NCBI RefSeq assembly: GCF_016785185.1
Contig: NZ_JAEKDY010000011.1
DNA: 51,908 nt
Source: Heyndrickxia sporothermodurans
Lineage (GTDB): Bacteria > Bacillota > Bacilli > Bacillales > Bacillaceae_C
Direction: 5' to 3' (one strand)
Under the pieces are notes generated by a model. The model was not told where the DNA came from. It saw only the letters and a list, made by a program, of their open reading frames with translations, and ran no database searches. The translations under genes were made by a program, and so were the position numbers. Below, piece after piece: positions 1 to 8,624 of this stretch. Position 1 is the stretch's first letter. Each line of letters starts with the position of its first letter.

Positions 1-2
1 TT

Positions 3-1121
3 TATATGCGTTGTTTGAATGGGGGCTTACTGGTCAACTACCATTATACAAGATTTGGGGAGGTACTTCTTTTTTTATCTCTTAAACCCCTTGATACACA
101 AGGGCTAAGAATTATGAAATTCATTCATGTATTAATTTTTAAAAAGAAAAATAATAGCTGGGTAAAAACAATCCATGAACAGGTTGGTGGTTACCAGCTT
201 CATACGCTTTATTTTGCTGATATAAATCAAGATGGCAGGAAGGATATCGCACTTGGAACAGATTCCACTTATCCCGGAACTGAAATTTTGCCGGAAAATA
301 TGACGAGGGAATTGCATATTTACACAATGAAAGGCCATACATTAAACAGGTTTTTTACAAAACAATACACTGATGTTGTCGTAGATGATTTTAATAACGA
401 TAAAGTTCCAGATATATCGCTTGTTACTTTTAACAGATCTAAAAATGTAAATGTACAATTATTGCAATGGAGGCATAAAAAAATAGAGACAATCTCAAAA
501 TTGAAATTGCGTGAATATGTAAATGGAATCGAGAATGTCTTCATTGGTCAATTAAGCGATCACCGGAAGGCACTATTTCTAGACTCCGGAATAGGTGCAC
601 ACTCAGGGTGGACCGATATTATAAAATTATCAAATCAGCAATTAGAAAGAATAAAAATAGACGAACGACAATTATTAAAAGCTTACTATCTTGATTCAAG
701 AGATGTAAATGATGACGAGATTACTGAAGTTGGAAATATGTATCAACCTCAAGGATGGGAAGATGCCCCATATTCCGACACGCCATGGATAGAAACATAT
801 ACACAGTATGATTCAAAAGGGAAAGGCACGAAAGTTGAGGAAAGATATGTAGACGTCACACACGGATTTTACGTTGTCATTCCTAAAAAATGGTGGATGA
901 ATGTGACGGTGGAAAGAGGAAAGAATTCATTAAAAATTATTGATTTACCTAAAAAAAATATCGTATTTGATATACAGTGGTATCCAAATCATGAGTCACT
1001 AACTTCAACAAATTCCCGTGTAATTACTAAATCCGGAAAGTATACGTTTGTCACTCAGTCACAAGCAAAGATGAGTGAATACCAAGTTTATTTTCATTTA
1101 TTAGGTGAAGATTTTGAATAA
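3..1121 (+). CDS. FG-GAP/VCBS-like repeat protein, 5' end cut by the window edge
   Basis: The frame is open to the left edge, so this is probably a 5'-partial gene; the first ATG (position 6) has no ribosome site in view. Two calcium-loop-like repeats are visible, DINQDGRKD and DFNNDKVPD, each following an aromatic beta-strand, as in FG-GAP/VCBS propeller blades. The C-terminal 80 residues (FYVVIPKKWW onward) are a separate beta-rich segment that I do not recognise. No signal peptide or lipobox is visible, presumably because the N-terminus lies outside the window. The stop is 45 bases before the sensor kinase start, so the two are probably co-transcribed, which suggests an extracytoplasmic partner of that kinase. 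The function is unknown; the domain call is moderate. Confidence 0.7.
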   Translation, partial: YMRCLNGGLLVNYHYTRFGEVLLFLSLKPLDTQGLRIMKFIHVLIFKKKNNSWVKTIHEQVGGYQLHTLYFADINQDGRKDIALGTDSTYPGTEILPENMTRELHIYTMKGHTLNRFFTKQYTDVVVDDFNNDKVPDISLVTFNRSKNVNVQLLQWRHKKIETISKLKLREYVNGIENVFIGQLSDHRKALFLDSGIGAHSGWTDIIKLSNQQLERIKIDERQLLKAYYLDSRDVNDDEITEVGNMYQPQGWEDAPYSDTPWIETYTQYDSKGKGTKVEERYVDVTHGFYVVIPKKWWMNVTVERGKNSLKIIDLPKKNIVFDIQWYPNHESLTSTNSRVITKSGKYTFVTQSQAKMSEYQVYFHLLGEDFE

Positions 1122-1166
1122 GTTATTTCCCATACAATTATTTTATAGATGGAAGGGCCATGACGT

Positions 1167-2540
1167 ATGAAGAGGAAAGTAATTTTATATTTTATGACAA
1201 TCATTGTGTTAATGCTCTTTCTTTTCATTGGGCTATTTAGTATTTTTCTTAAGCAATATTATTATGGAGGAATCGCCAACACACTGGAAAACCATGCAGA
1301 AACCTCTTCGTCATTTTTTAACAAATATAATACGTTGTCCAACAATAATATCAGAGAAATGAGCGGGGATATTATGGATAATTTCAATTATGAATATGCA
1401 GAATTACAGCTACTTAGCCGTAAAGGAGAAATTATTCAATCCTCGTCCGGATTTAAAGTGAAAAATGAAATTATTCCAATTGACCCGGCTGTGCTTGAAG
1501 GTCATTCCAACTATTCGGTTGAAACTACGGAGGATAATAAGGAAGAAGTACTATCTGTGTATACACCTTTAATGTATCAAGGACAAGTTGTAGGTGTATT
1601 GAAATATATTTCTTCATTGTCCCAGGTAAATAAAATGATGAATACACTGTTGTTCGAAATGCTTGTAATTGGGAGTATTGTGGCAATTATTGTTTTTCTT
1701 ATTAGTTTAAAATTAGCAAACTCCTTCGTGAATCCGATAAAAAAAATTATTGAATTTTCTACATCGATGGCGAAGGGACATTTCAAAGCAAGAGTTGATG
1801 AAAAATATCAAAATGAACTTGGTGAGCTTGCGCAATCGCTAAATTTTATGGCTGATGAAATTGCACGAACAGATAAAATGAAAAATGAATTTATTTCCTC
1901 GATTTCTCATGAGTTAAGGACGCCATTAACGGGTATAAAAGGCTGGTCGGAAACGCTACGTTCCTATGATGATTTGACGAAAGAAGAAGTTGAGCAAGGG
2001 ATGACAATCATTTCAAATGAGACGAATCGTTTAATTGGATTGGTTGAGGATTTGTTGGATTTTTCGCGTTTAGAAGCGAATCACTTAAAGGTTTACAAAG
2101 AGGGAATACAGGTTGACCGAATTATTGAACAAGCAGTATTGCAGCTTGAGAAAAAAGCCGAGGTAAAAAAGATTACCATTATATGTGAGCTACTGCCAGT
2201 TATTATCGACGCAGATCCGAATCGCTTAAAACAAGTATTCTTAAACATTATTGATAATGCCATCAAATTTTCACACGTAGATGGGGAGATTATCATTCGA
2301 ATGAAGAAAATGGGAAAAGGCGTCTGTATTTCGATTGAAGATGAGGGGATTGGGATCGAATCAAGTCAAATTTCTAAGCTAATGGATAAATTTTACCAAG
2401 TCAACGCTAAAGCAGTCGGAGCAGGATTGGGACTATCCATCTCAAAAGAAATCATTGATCTACACGACGGAACCATCAAAATAAACAGCAAACCGAACGA
2501 AGGAACAACCGTTTCCATCTACTTGCCATTCGGTATCTGA
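1167..2540 (+). CDS. Membrane sensor histidine kinase with HAMP domain
   Basis: This is a class I two-component kinase of 457 residues. A first membrane segment spans about residues 8-28, an extracytoplasmic sensor loop about 29-160, a second membrane segment about 162-184, and a HAMP linker about 185-237. The phospho-accepting His248 lies in SISHELRTPLTG. The ATPase domain has an N box (NIIDNAIKFS) and glycine boxes DEGIGI and GAGLGLSI. The start ATG follows GGAAGGG. No response regulator gene is adjacent inside the window; it may lie left of the edge. The TGA stop lies inside a GGTGCCTGACACC-family repeat, and the last 39 codons are rich in C-ending triplets (16 C against 4 T), unlike the rest of the gene. 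Signal and regulon are unknown. Confidence 0.92.
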   Translation: MKRKVILYFMTIIVLMLFLFIGLFSIFLKQYYYGGIANTLENHAETSSSFFNKYNTLSNNNIREMSGDIMDNFNYEYAELQLLSRKGEIIQSSSGFKVKNEIIPIDPAVLEGHSNYSVETTEDNKEEVLSVYTPLMYQGQVVGVLKYISSLSQVNKMMNTLLFEMLVIGSIVAIIVFLISLKLANSFVNPIKKIIEFSTSMAKGHFKARVDEKYQNELGELAQSLNFMADEIARTDKMKNEFISSISHELRTPLTGIKGWSETLRSYDDLTKEEVEQGMTIISNETNRLIGLVEDLLDFSRLEANHLKVYKEGIQVDRIIEQAVLQLEKKAEVKKITIICELLPVIIDADPNRLKQVFLNIIDNAIKFSHVDGEIIIRMKKMGKGVCISIEDEGIGIESSQISKLMDKFYQVNAKAVGAGLGLSISKEIIDLHDGTIKINSKPNEGTTVSIYLPFGI

Positions 2541-2602
2541 CACCATTTATTCATTTTTCTGCATAATTATCGCGAAATTTGCATAAATGGTGCCTGACAC
2601 CG
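2526..2602. repeat. GGTGCCTGACACC-family element, copy 1
   Basis: Two imperfect copies of a palindromic core face each other: GGTATCTGACACCATTT on the left and AAATGGTGCCTGACACC on the right, separated by about 40 AT-rich bases containing TGCATAA twice. It fills the gap between two convergent genes and includes the stop codon of the kinase. The same core recurs near 18331, 32268 and 47435. It could act as a two-way terminator. The layout resembles REP or non-autonomous IS200/IS605-type elements, but that is inference. Confidence 0.75.
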
Positions 2603-2603
2603 T

Positions 2604-4217
2604 TTAAAGGTTGATTTGGTCGATTGATGGTTTGATTAGGCCTTGCATGTATTCTTTTCCGGAGTATAATTGGCCGTTTGATGTGCGAAACATAAGGTGG
2701 TTTTCATTGAATTCGGTTGGGGAGGCTAGGCCGGCTGCTCCAGCAAGATTAAATAATCCTTCTCTTGTTGAAATGACATAATTGCAGACACGATACATTT
2801 TTTCTTCGATTACTAAAGCTTTTTCGCGATTTGGATCAGTTGTCGCTACTCCGACTGGGCATGTGTTCGAATGACAGGTTTGCGCCATAATGCAACCGAC
2901 TGAGATCATAAAGGCACGTGCTGTATTTATTAAATCGGCCCCTAAGCAAAGAGCGTAGGCCATCTTTTCGGGAGTAACTAATTTTCCTGAAGCAATAAGT
3001 TTCACATGATTACGCAAATCGTATTTCTTTAACATTTCATGCGTAATTGGAAGTGCTGTATATAGAGGCAATCCCGGACCATCCGCTAATTCCTGATAGG
3101 TGGCTCCCGTTCCGCCTTCTCCACCATCAACTGTTATAAAATCGGGAACTTTCTCCTCCTGTGCCATTGTTTTGACCAATTGTTCTACTTCTTCACGATT
3201 ACCGACAACAATTTTAATACCAACAGGTTTGCCGCCAATCTCTCTTAATTGTTCAACAAAGTCTAATAATCCCTTTGTATCGTGGAACTGACGAAAACGA
3301 TTGGGACTATCAATCATTGTCCATGGCGGAACACTTCGAATCTCTGCAATTTCAGGTGTTACTTTTTCCGCTTCCACATGTCCGCCACGAATTTTTGCTC
3401 CTTGGGCCAACTTTATTTCAAACGCCTTTATTTGTTCGATTTCACTTTTTACCTTAAAACGTTCCCACGAAAATTCTCCATCATCTGTACGGTAACCGAA
3501 AAGGGCCGGTCCAATCTGAGCAATGATATCTACATTCCCCTTCAAATGATGCGAGGACAACCCACCTTCACCGGTATTCATCCATGTTCCCCCCGCTAAC
3601 CCAAGCCCGTTCGAAAGAGCGGTAATTGCGTTTTTGCCAAGAGAACCGTAGCTCATCGCAGATTGTCCAATTAACCCTTTTACATGAAATGGCTTCATAC
3701 ACCGACCTTTTCCAATGATGATTTGATCGTGTTCGGATAAATAATAGGGATCGACATCCGCTTTTTCAGAATGCTCTTTTCTGCTCAACAGTTTTTCATT
3801 ATCAATTTTATAAAGATATGTAGATATTTTTGGTTGTTGCACAATCCTTAAATCTTCCCGCTGAGTTGGAAACATTGCATTTTTAAGAAAAAATCCTGAT
3901 CCCTCAAAATTACGTTCAGAACCGAAGGAGGTAATTCTTTCTTTGTACTTGCCCGATTTTACAATACTTTCATACTGATTTCTTGAAAAAGGCTTTCCTT
4001 CCTCATTATTTAAAAATAAATATTGCCGTAACTCAGGTCCAATCTTTTCGACAATATACCGAATACGACCTAAAACTGGATAATTTCGTAATACAGCATG
4101 CTCTTTCTGACGTGCATCACGGTAAGATATCCAAAAATAAAAGCCAATTGGAACTACAAAAACAGCTACCATTAAAATAAAAATAATAACTAATAAAATT
4201 TGTGTCCAATTCATCAT
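2604..4217 (-). CDS. GltB-like FMN-binding glutamate synthase family protein
   Basis: This 537-residue protein matches the FMN and iron-sulfur (synthase) half of glutamate synthase without the amidotransferase half, like B. subtilis YerD. An N-terminal membrane anchor covers about residues 7-30, which is typical of this stand-alone branch. The barrel carries SAMSYGSLG, GEGGLSSHH and the FMN phosphate-binding stretch ITVDGGEGGTGAT. A cysteine cluster CIMAQTCHSNTCPVG fits the [3Fe-4S] ligand spacing of GltS (C-x5-C-x4-C). The ATG follows GGGTGAGAAATG. The true substrate is not established for this subfamily; an amidotransferase partner is not seen nearby. Its last 43 codons are strongly biased to A or C endings (20 C against 4 T among pyrimidine endings). 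Confidence 0.9.
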   Translation of the reverse strand: MMNWTQILLVIIFILMVAVFVVPIGFYFWISYRDARQKEHAVLRNYPVLGRIRYIVEKIGPELRQYLFLNNEEGKPFSRNQYESIVKSGKYKERITSFGSERNFEGSGFFLKNAMFPTQREDLRIVQQPKISTYLYKIDNEKLLSRKEHSEKADVDPYYLSEHDQIIIGKGRCMKPFHVKGLIGQSAMSYGSLGKNAITALSNGLGLAGGTWMNTGEGGLSSHHLKGNVDIIAQIGPALFGYRTDDGEFSWERFKVKSEIEQIKAFEIKLAQGAKIRGGHVEAEKVTPEIAEIRSVPPWTMIDSPNRFRQFHDTKGLLDFVEQLREIGGKPVGIKIVVGNREEVEQLVKTMAQEEKVPDFITVDGGEGGTGATYQELADGPGLPLYTALPITHEMLKKYDLRNHVKLIASGKLVTPEKMAYALCLGADLINTARAFMISVGCIMAQTCHSNTCPVGVATTDPNREKALVIEEKMYRVCNYVISTREGLFNLAGAAGLASPTEFNENHLMFRTSNGQLYSGKEYMQGLIKPSIDQINL

Positions 4218-4351
4218 TTCTCACCCTTTCGCAAAAGTCTTCTACCTAAACTTACTTCAACATAATATAAAAGATTCCTGAAAGGGGTATTTTTTGAAAG
4301 GTAAGAGGGAGTATAATTTTTTTTATGTTTAATGTTTCTAATAAATATCTA

Positions 4352-4405
4352 CTTTGTCTAGCTTCAGCGCCTAGCCCCGTGCATTTGTTCTTGTCTAATA
4401 ATGAA
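4352..4405. repeat. Fragment of a Bacillaceae intergenic repeat
   Basis: The stretch containing GTCTAGCTTCAGCGCCTAG and CCCC resembles a GC-richer intergenic repeat often seen in Bacillus genomes; a related reverse-oriented piece (CCCCGAGGGGCTAGAC) lies at about 21302. It stands out from AT-rich surroundings. The rest of the 279-base gap before the next gene holds AT-rich sequence and a GGAGGAAT ribosome site, with no further gene seen. The family assignment is from general familiarity, not a search. Confidence 0.4.
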
Positions 4406-4496
4406 ACTTTTTTCAGGTAAACACGTATTAGTAAGTTAAGTAGTCGAATAGATCGATATTCTTTCTATTCAAGAGACATACAAATGGAGGAATAAT

Positions 4497-6164
4497 ATGT
4501 ACTATCTTATTTCATTATTTGCATTAACATTAAACCCATTTATATGGAAAAACTATTATAAAGTGAAGGCATTTTTGTATTTTCAAGGATTACGTTTAAT
4601 TGCGGGAATTGTCATTACTTTTGTTCTTACCTATTTCGGTCTTATTGATCATACATGGGAAGCATTTATAAGCTATGGCTTGTATATTATCGGCATCTTT
4701 TTCATTCTCGATATCCCATTTATCAAAGTGAAATACGGGGTACTGACACCTTTACTAGGTATCGCGTTTATCATTGGAGGGCTATATTTTACCTTTATTT
4801 ATCCGATAACGATCACAAATGATAAATACGAGTTTGTTAAACAAAAGGTAACAATTGCGAAAAAGGAAGTTTCCGCTATTGATGAAAAACATATCCCTGT
4901 TGTACCAGAAAAATATGCAAGATACCGTAGTGAAAAGCTTATTGGTGAACTTAAGCATTCCTCTTATTATGATCTAGGGGAATCAACGATTCAAAAAATC
5001 GACAATCATCTTTACTGGGTGACCCCAATTGAATATACAGGTTTCTTTAAGTGGCTCAAAGGAGATAAAGTCCCTGGATATATTAAAATGAGTGCTGAAG
5101 ATGAGCGTGCTGAAGCAGAGCTTGTCAAAGTTGATATGACCTATGTACCTTCAGCATTTTTTAATAAAGATGTGAAAAGGCATGTACGCTCGATTCATAA
5201 AGATATGATTCTATTAGACGTTAGTTTTGAACCGGATGATAATGATCATCCATACTATGTTATCCCCTATGGAAAATATGAAAAGTTTCGTAATATTATT
5301 GATGTCAAAGGCATTTATTTAGTTGATCCGGTAACCGGAAGCACAAAAGATTATCCGATCGACAAATTACCAGACTTTATCGATCATGCGATCCCGACAA
5401 CCGTAGCCGAAGATTGGAATGAATGGTACGGAAAGTATGTTCATGGATTCTGGAATTCCCTCTTTTCTCAGGAGGATGTAATGGTTCCGACGGAATGGGA
5501 AGATGTAGATGAAGTGAATGGGGTGTTTAACGAAGATTTGCAATTGCATTGGTTCACTGATTTCACCCGTCCAAAATCAGGGAGCGGCTCGATGGTAAGT
5601 TACTCTATATTAAATGCGAGAACAGGGAAATTTACATTTTATACAGAAGGAAATGGACTATTAAATGGTAAATCAGCAATGAATGTCGCTGAAAAAACAT
5701 TTAGAGCGAATAAATATGAAGCCGGAACACCAATTCTTTATACAATTTATGGCCAATTTACATGGGTCGTTCCGCTAATGGATTCAAATCATGTGTTCCG
5801 CCAAATGATGCTTATTAATGCGAAGGATGAAAAGGTCTATAGTACGGGTGATACGAAGCGCTCCTTATTTGATGATTATAAATACGCTATTGCCACGAAG
5901 CTCGGGAAGGATGAAACAACTCCTACTGATAAGGCCTTGCTAAAATCGCAAAAAGGAATTGTTTCACATGTATATAAAGCAGAAACTGATCGCGGAACTG
6001 CAGTGAAATTTATGATTAAGGGTAATGACAAAATATTTGTCGTTCAATCAACCGATTTTCCGTACTCAATTTTTATTGAAAAAGGAATGTCAGTTGAATT
6101 TAATTATATAGACACAGAGGAAACGATTGCTTCGGTAAATGGTGAGTTCAAAATAAATGAATAA
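4497..6164 (+). CDS. Membrane protein with a large extracytoplasmic domain, function unknown
   Basis: I do not recognise this 555-residue protein as a characterised family. Its N-terminus has about four hydrophobic segments within residues 1-105 (NPFIWKNYY turn, then IAGIVITFVLTYFG, YIIGIFFILDIPF and a segment ending FTFIYPITI). The remaining 450 residues are hydrophilic, with repeated YWVTPIEYTGFF-like and FTWVVPLMDSN-like strands and many aromatic residues, suggesting two related beta-rich modules outside the membrane. The ATG follows GGAGGAATAAT. It is a single-gene unit closed by a strong terminator at 6171. A role in envelope sensing or transport is possible but not shown. Confidence 0.85.
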   Translation: MYYLISLFALTLNPFIWKNYYKVKAFLYFQGLRLIAGIVITFVLTYFGLIDHTWEAFISYGLYIIGIFFILDIPFIKVKYGVLTPLLGIAFIIGGLYFTFIYPITITNDKYEFVKQKVTIAKKEVSAIDEKHIPVVPEKYARYRSEKLIGELKHSSYYDLGESTIQKIDNHLYWVTPIEYTGFFKWLKGDKVPGYIKMSAEDERAEAELVKVDMTYVPSAFFNKDVKRHVRSIHKDMILLDVSFEPDDNDHPYYVIPYGKYEKFRNIIDVKGIYLVDPVTGSTKDYPIDKLPDFIDHAIPTTVAEDWNEWYGKYVHGFWNSLFSQEDVMVPTEWEDVDEVNGVFNEDLQLHWFTDFTRPKSGSGSMVSYSILNARTGKFTFYTEGNGLLNGKSAMNVAEKTFRANKYEAGTPILYTIYGQFTWVVPLMDSNHVFRQMMLINAKDEKVYSTGDTKRSLFDDYKYAIATKLGKDETTPTDKALLKSQKGIVSHVYKAETDRGTAVKFMIKGNDKIFVVQSTDFPYSIFIEKGMSVEFNYIDTEETIASVNGEFKINE

Positions 6165-6170
6165 ATGATG

Positions 6171-6197
6171 AAAGGACAGCAATCTGCTGTCCTTTTT
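6171..6197 (+). terminator. Intrinsic terminator after the 555-aa membrane protein gene
   Basis: A perfect 11-bp stem AAAGGACAGCA / TGCTGTCCTTT with a 3-base loop is followed by TT. It begins six bases after the stop. Confidence 0.85.
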
Positions 6198-6253
6198 ACA
6201 TAATATTAAAAATGGAAAACAGCATAAAGAATGGATGAACAGATTAGTTTGTA

Positions 6254-6358
6254 TTAATTCTTTTTAACAGATACCTGGTTAGAAAATGTGCAGAAAAGGA
6301 TGAAAGATAAAGAGCCGAGGACTTCCATTATAAATAGGGTATTTAATATATTTTCCAT
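6254..6358 (-). CDS. Predicted 34-aa single-span membrane peptide
   Basis: A short frame starts at ATG (6358) preceded by GGAGGTGCTTTTC, an ideal ribosome site, and ends at TAA (6254). The product begins MENILNTLFIMEVLG and has one hydrophobic span (about residues 8-25) followed by a short tail ending VKKN. No known family is recognised. It lies alone between the terminator of the upstream membrane protein and the terminator of rsiX, on the same strand as rsiX and downstream of it. Small membrane peptides of this kind can act as toxins, modulators or sporulation proteins, but nothing here tells which. Evidence is only the ribosome site, uninterrupted frame and hydrophobic pattern. Confidence 0.5.
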   Translation of the reverse strand: MENILNTLFIMEVLGSLSFILFCTFSNQVSVKKN

Positions 6359-6469
6359 GAAAAGCACCTCCGATAAATTAGGTCTTTCATATTTTATTAT
6401 AACTAGTAATTGCTAAGAAATAATGTACGGAATATTAATATTTCTTAAAGGTATGCTTTTTATTAGTAG

Positions 6470-6498
6470 AAAAATGCAGACGGATCCAACCGCCTGCA
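6470..6498 (-). terminator. Intrinsic terminator after rsiX
   Basis: On the minus strand TGCAGGCGG and CCGTCTGCA pair (one G-T or mismatch) around a 6-base loop and are followed by TTTTT. It lies directly after the rsiX stop. Confidence 0.8.
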
Positions 6499-6502
6499 AT
6501 AT

Positions 6503-7660
6503 TTATTTTATAACAACTGGATTTGGCGCAACGGGAACGGGAATTTTGGTATTGAATTGGATTTTTCCTATTTGACTGATGTTTGCCTCTTCAGCACCAG
6601 TAAAGGTGACTGTTTTATAACCAAAATCTCGAGCTGTAAGGAGTAAACTGTCAATCATCCTAATAAATGTACGATTATTCATAAGCTCAGAGTCTTTCGA
6701 AAATTGAACGGTCACATGCTTTGTGTCCTCTTCGGTCTTCACTTTCTGGATGTCGACACCCCTTGGAATCGGAGCATGTAATGGTGGATTTGAATGAAAA
6801 TGCTCACTTTCCATATTGGAAATTGCTTCAGTCAATGTCCTATATTTTTCCGAAGACGGAGCTAAAAATACTGGATAATCTTGATCATACATATATTCGA
6901 AATAGGCCTTCTTTCCATTTGATTCAATAGGAAGAACGGTCTGTTTATTGTTTTCTATTATTGCCCCAGGCTTTCCTTCTGTTTGAAACTCAACCTCGTC
7001 AACGTTTTGATAACGAAGGGATTCCTTTACTGTTTCAATAAAAGCCCCGCCCCTTGAAGAAGAACTTAAGGAACGATTATCTTGCAGATCGATAATGACC
7101 TTCTTTCCGTTTTTTTCACTTTTTGGAACGGATAATTTATCGATATTTTCAATGTCGGCAAGTTGAAGCCCCCATGAACCAACAGGAATTTTATCAAGAT
7201 TTTCTTTAAATTCTTGAATAGATGTTTTTTCTTTTTTATCGATAATGATACTGATTGGTACGACAATATTTTCGCCCTTTAAAGCAGGCAGCCCAAGTGT
7301 AATGAAATTTTGATCCTTTTGCACAACGTAGCGCTGATCGGTTTCGGAAAATATATTGGGTACTTCGGGTGCACTAAATGTCTTCATAACAACATCTCTT
7401 TTGTCATTTTCAACACTGCTTTTTTCTTCTATAGAACCTGATGAAAAATGAAATAAGGATGCTACGATAAGGAAGGCGACGGAAACCGTACCAAGGGATG
7501 CAACGGTTGGAAAAAACCATGAGTGATTCTTTTTCGTTTTTACTTTAGGTGCTATTGCTTGATAGATCTCTTCCGGCGTCCTGTGGTCTTTTACGACCGG
7601 AAGTTGCTTGAATAGTTTTTCAATATCGTAGGATTTATCGTTCCAACCGTATTTTTCCAC
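6503..7660 (-). CDS. rsiX: Anti-sigma factor RsiX
   Basis: This 385-residue protein has the RsiX layout: a cytoplasmic N-terminus with LPVVKDHRTPEEIY (residues about 20-33), one membrane span about residues 50-69 (TVASLGTVSVAFLIVASLF), and a long extracytoplasmic domain made of two beta-rich repeats. In B. subtilis RsiX holds SigX inactive at the membrane. The length fits the family (about 370). Its ATG lies 26 bases inside the end of sigX, so the two are translationally coupled, the standard arrangement for an ECF sigma factor and its inhibitor. The operon ends at the terminator just downstream. The assignment is strong because of both sequence and partner. Confidence 0.92.
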   Translation of the reverse strand: MEKYGWNDKSYDIEKLFKQLPVVKDHRTPEEIYQAIAPKVKTKKNHSWFFPTVASLGTVSVAFLIVASLFHFSSGSIEEKSSVENDKRDVVMKTFSAPEVPNIFSETDQRYVVQKDQNFITLGLPALKGENIVVPISIIIDKKEKTSIQEFKENLDKIPVGSWGLQLADIENIDKLSVPKSEKNGKKVIIDLQDNRSLSSSSRGGAFIETVKESLRYQNVDEVEFQTEGKPGAIIENNKQTVLPIESNGKKAYFEYMYDQDYPVFLAPSSEKYRTLTEAISNMESEHFHSNPPLHAPIPRGVDIQKVKTEEDTKHVTVQFSKDSELMNNRTFIRMIDSLLLTARDFGYKTVTFTGAEEANISQIGKIQFNTKIPVPVAPNPVVIK

Positions 7661-8189
7661 AATTCTCCTCTCCTTTCTCTATTTCATTTTGCATCAGCGT
7701 TCTTATCGTTTTTAAGGCCCGATGCTGTGTTGTTTTGACTTTTCCTTCAGACCAACCTAATACAGAAGCCGTTTCCTGAATGGATAGGGATTGTATATAT
7801 CTTAAAATGAGGACCAACCGTTGGTCCAGCTTGCATTTATCTAAACAGCGATACATCATTTGGATGGATTCATTTTGTAGTGCAATCTCTTCAGGGAGTG
7901 GAGCAGGGTCACTAATAAGATTTGTTTCACCATCAAAACTATCGGATATTCGGTGTTTCCATCTTTTTTGCTTCCGAAAAAAATCAAACGCAACATGTTT
8001 GGCAATGGAGAAAATCCATGTTTTTTCACTGCTTCTATTTTCAAATTGATGATACGATTTTAGGATACGAATATATACTTCTTGAATTAAATCTTCAGCA
8101 TGTTCACGGCTTTTAACCATATAAAACAGAAATTGAAATAAATTTTGATGATACTTTTCATAAATGTCATAAAATTGTTTTTCCATCAC
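7635..8189 (-). CDS. sigX: ECF sigma factor SigX
   Basis: A 184-residue group 4 sigma factor. Region 2 contains YHQNLFQFLFYMV, DLIQEVYIR and SSEKTWIFSIAKHVAFDF, close to B. subtilis SigX; region 4 has LILRYIQSLSIQETASVLG followed by the recognition helix SEGKVKTTQHRALK. In Bacillus, SigX drives genes that change surface charge and envelope lipids (dlt and pssA type targets) and resistance to cationic peptides. A matching autoregulatory promoter is visible 22-47 bases upstream of the start. The gene overlaps rsiX by 26 bases. The ATG at 8189 follows the sequence GGGGGGAGT. Confidence 0.95.
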   Translation of the reverse strand: MMEKQFYDIYEKYHQNLFQFLFYMVKSREHAEDLIQEVYIRILKSYHQFENRSSEKTWIFSIAKHVAFDFFRKQKRWKHRISDSFDGETNLISDPAPLPEEIALQNESIQMMYRCLDKCKLDQRLVLILRYIQSLSIQETASVLGWSEGKVKTTQHRALKTIRTLMQNEIEKGEENCGKIRLER

Positions 8190-8210
8190 TACTCCCCCCT
8201 AAATACATTA

Positions 8211-8236
8211 GTCGAATGGAACAAAAAAAGGTTACA
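8211..8236 (-). promoter_or_regulatory. SigX-type autoregulatory promoter of sigX-rsiX
   Basis: On the minus strand TGTAAC (8236-8231) and CGAC (8214-8211) are separated by exactly 16 bases. This matches the ECF/SigX promoter pattern of B. subtilis (TGTAAC, 16-17 bases, CGWC). It sits directly upstream of sigX, so it is very likely the self-activated promoter. Confidence 0.85.
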
Positions 8237-8350
8237 AAAAATTTAAAAATTTAATTTAAATGTAATAGAGGGAGAACAAATTGTACACAGTTAATGTGTA
8301 ATGAGTGATGAAAAGGGTAAATGGATAAAAACTAACGAGGAGTGTTTATC

Positions 8351-8554
8351 GTGGATAAAAAATCAAGTACTAAAACATTCGATCACCCAGAACAATATAA
8401 AACAGAAAAGGAAAGTCTATTTGATAAATATGAAAGCGAGCAAAATGTGGACCCAATTCCGATGGAGGATTTAAACGAAAAAATGCAAGATGAAAAAGAT
8501 AAGCATAAAAGTAAAGATACCTCATCTAGTGAAAAAAAATATAAAAATGAATAG
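8351..8554 (+). CDS. Small hydrophilic protein, unknown function
   Basis: A 67-residue, highly charged protein starting VDKKSSTKTF (GTG start). GAGGAG at 8337-8342 lies 8 bases before this GTG, so it is preferred over the in-frame GTG at 8342, which overlaps the ribosome site itself. The protein is Lys/Glu/Asp rich, has no membrane span, and ends with a Ser/Lys-rich tail (SSSEKKYKNE). It is probably largely unstructured. I do not recognise the family. It is divergent from sigX and convergent with the LysM-GH18 gene, with a shared terminator between. Confidence 0.75.
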   Translation: MDKKSSTKTFDHPEQYKTEKESLFDKYESEQNVDPIPMEDLNEKMQDEKDKHKSKDTSSSEKKYKNE

Positions 8555-8567
8555 ATAAGTAGAAAAA

Positions 8568-8614
8568 AACTGCGGAAGAATGTACATCAATTTCATCCTT
8601 CCACAGTTCTTTTT
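8568..8614. terminator. Bidirectional terminator between convergent genes
   Basis: The arms AACTGCGGAAG and CTTCCACAGTT pair with one mismatch and are flanked by A-rich sequence on the left and TCTTTTT on the right, so it can serve both strands. Confidence 0.75.
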
Positions 8615-8624
8615 AAATATGTAA

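Noticed and set aside
2..85. A second frame at the left edge reading YALFEWGLTGQLPLYKIW to a stop, as the tail of an upstream gene
   Set aside because: Only 27 codons, no start in view and it overlaps the frame of the VCBS-like protein; it cannot be supported without the sequence to the left.
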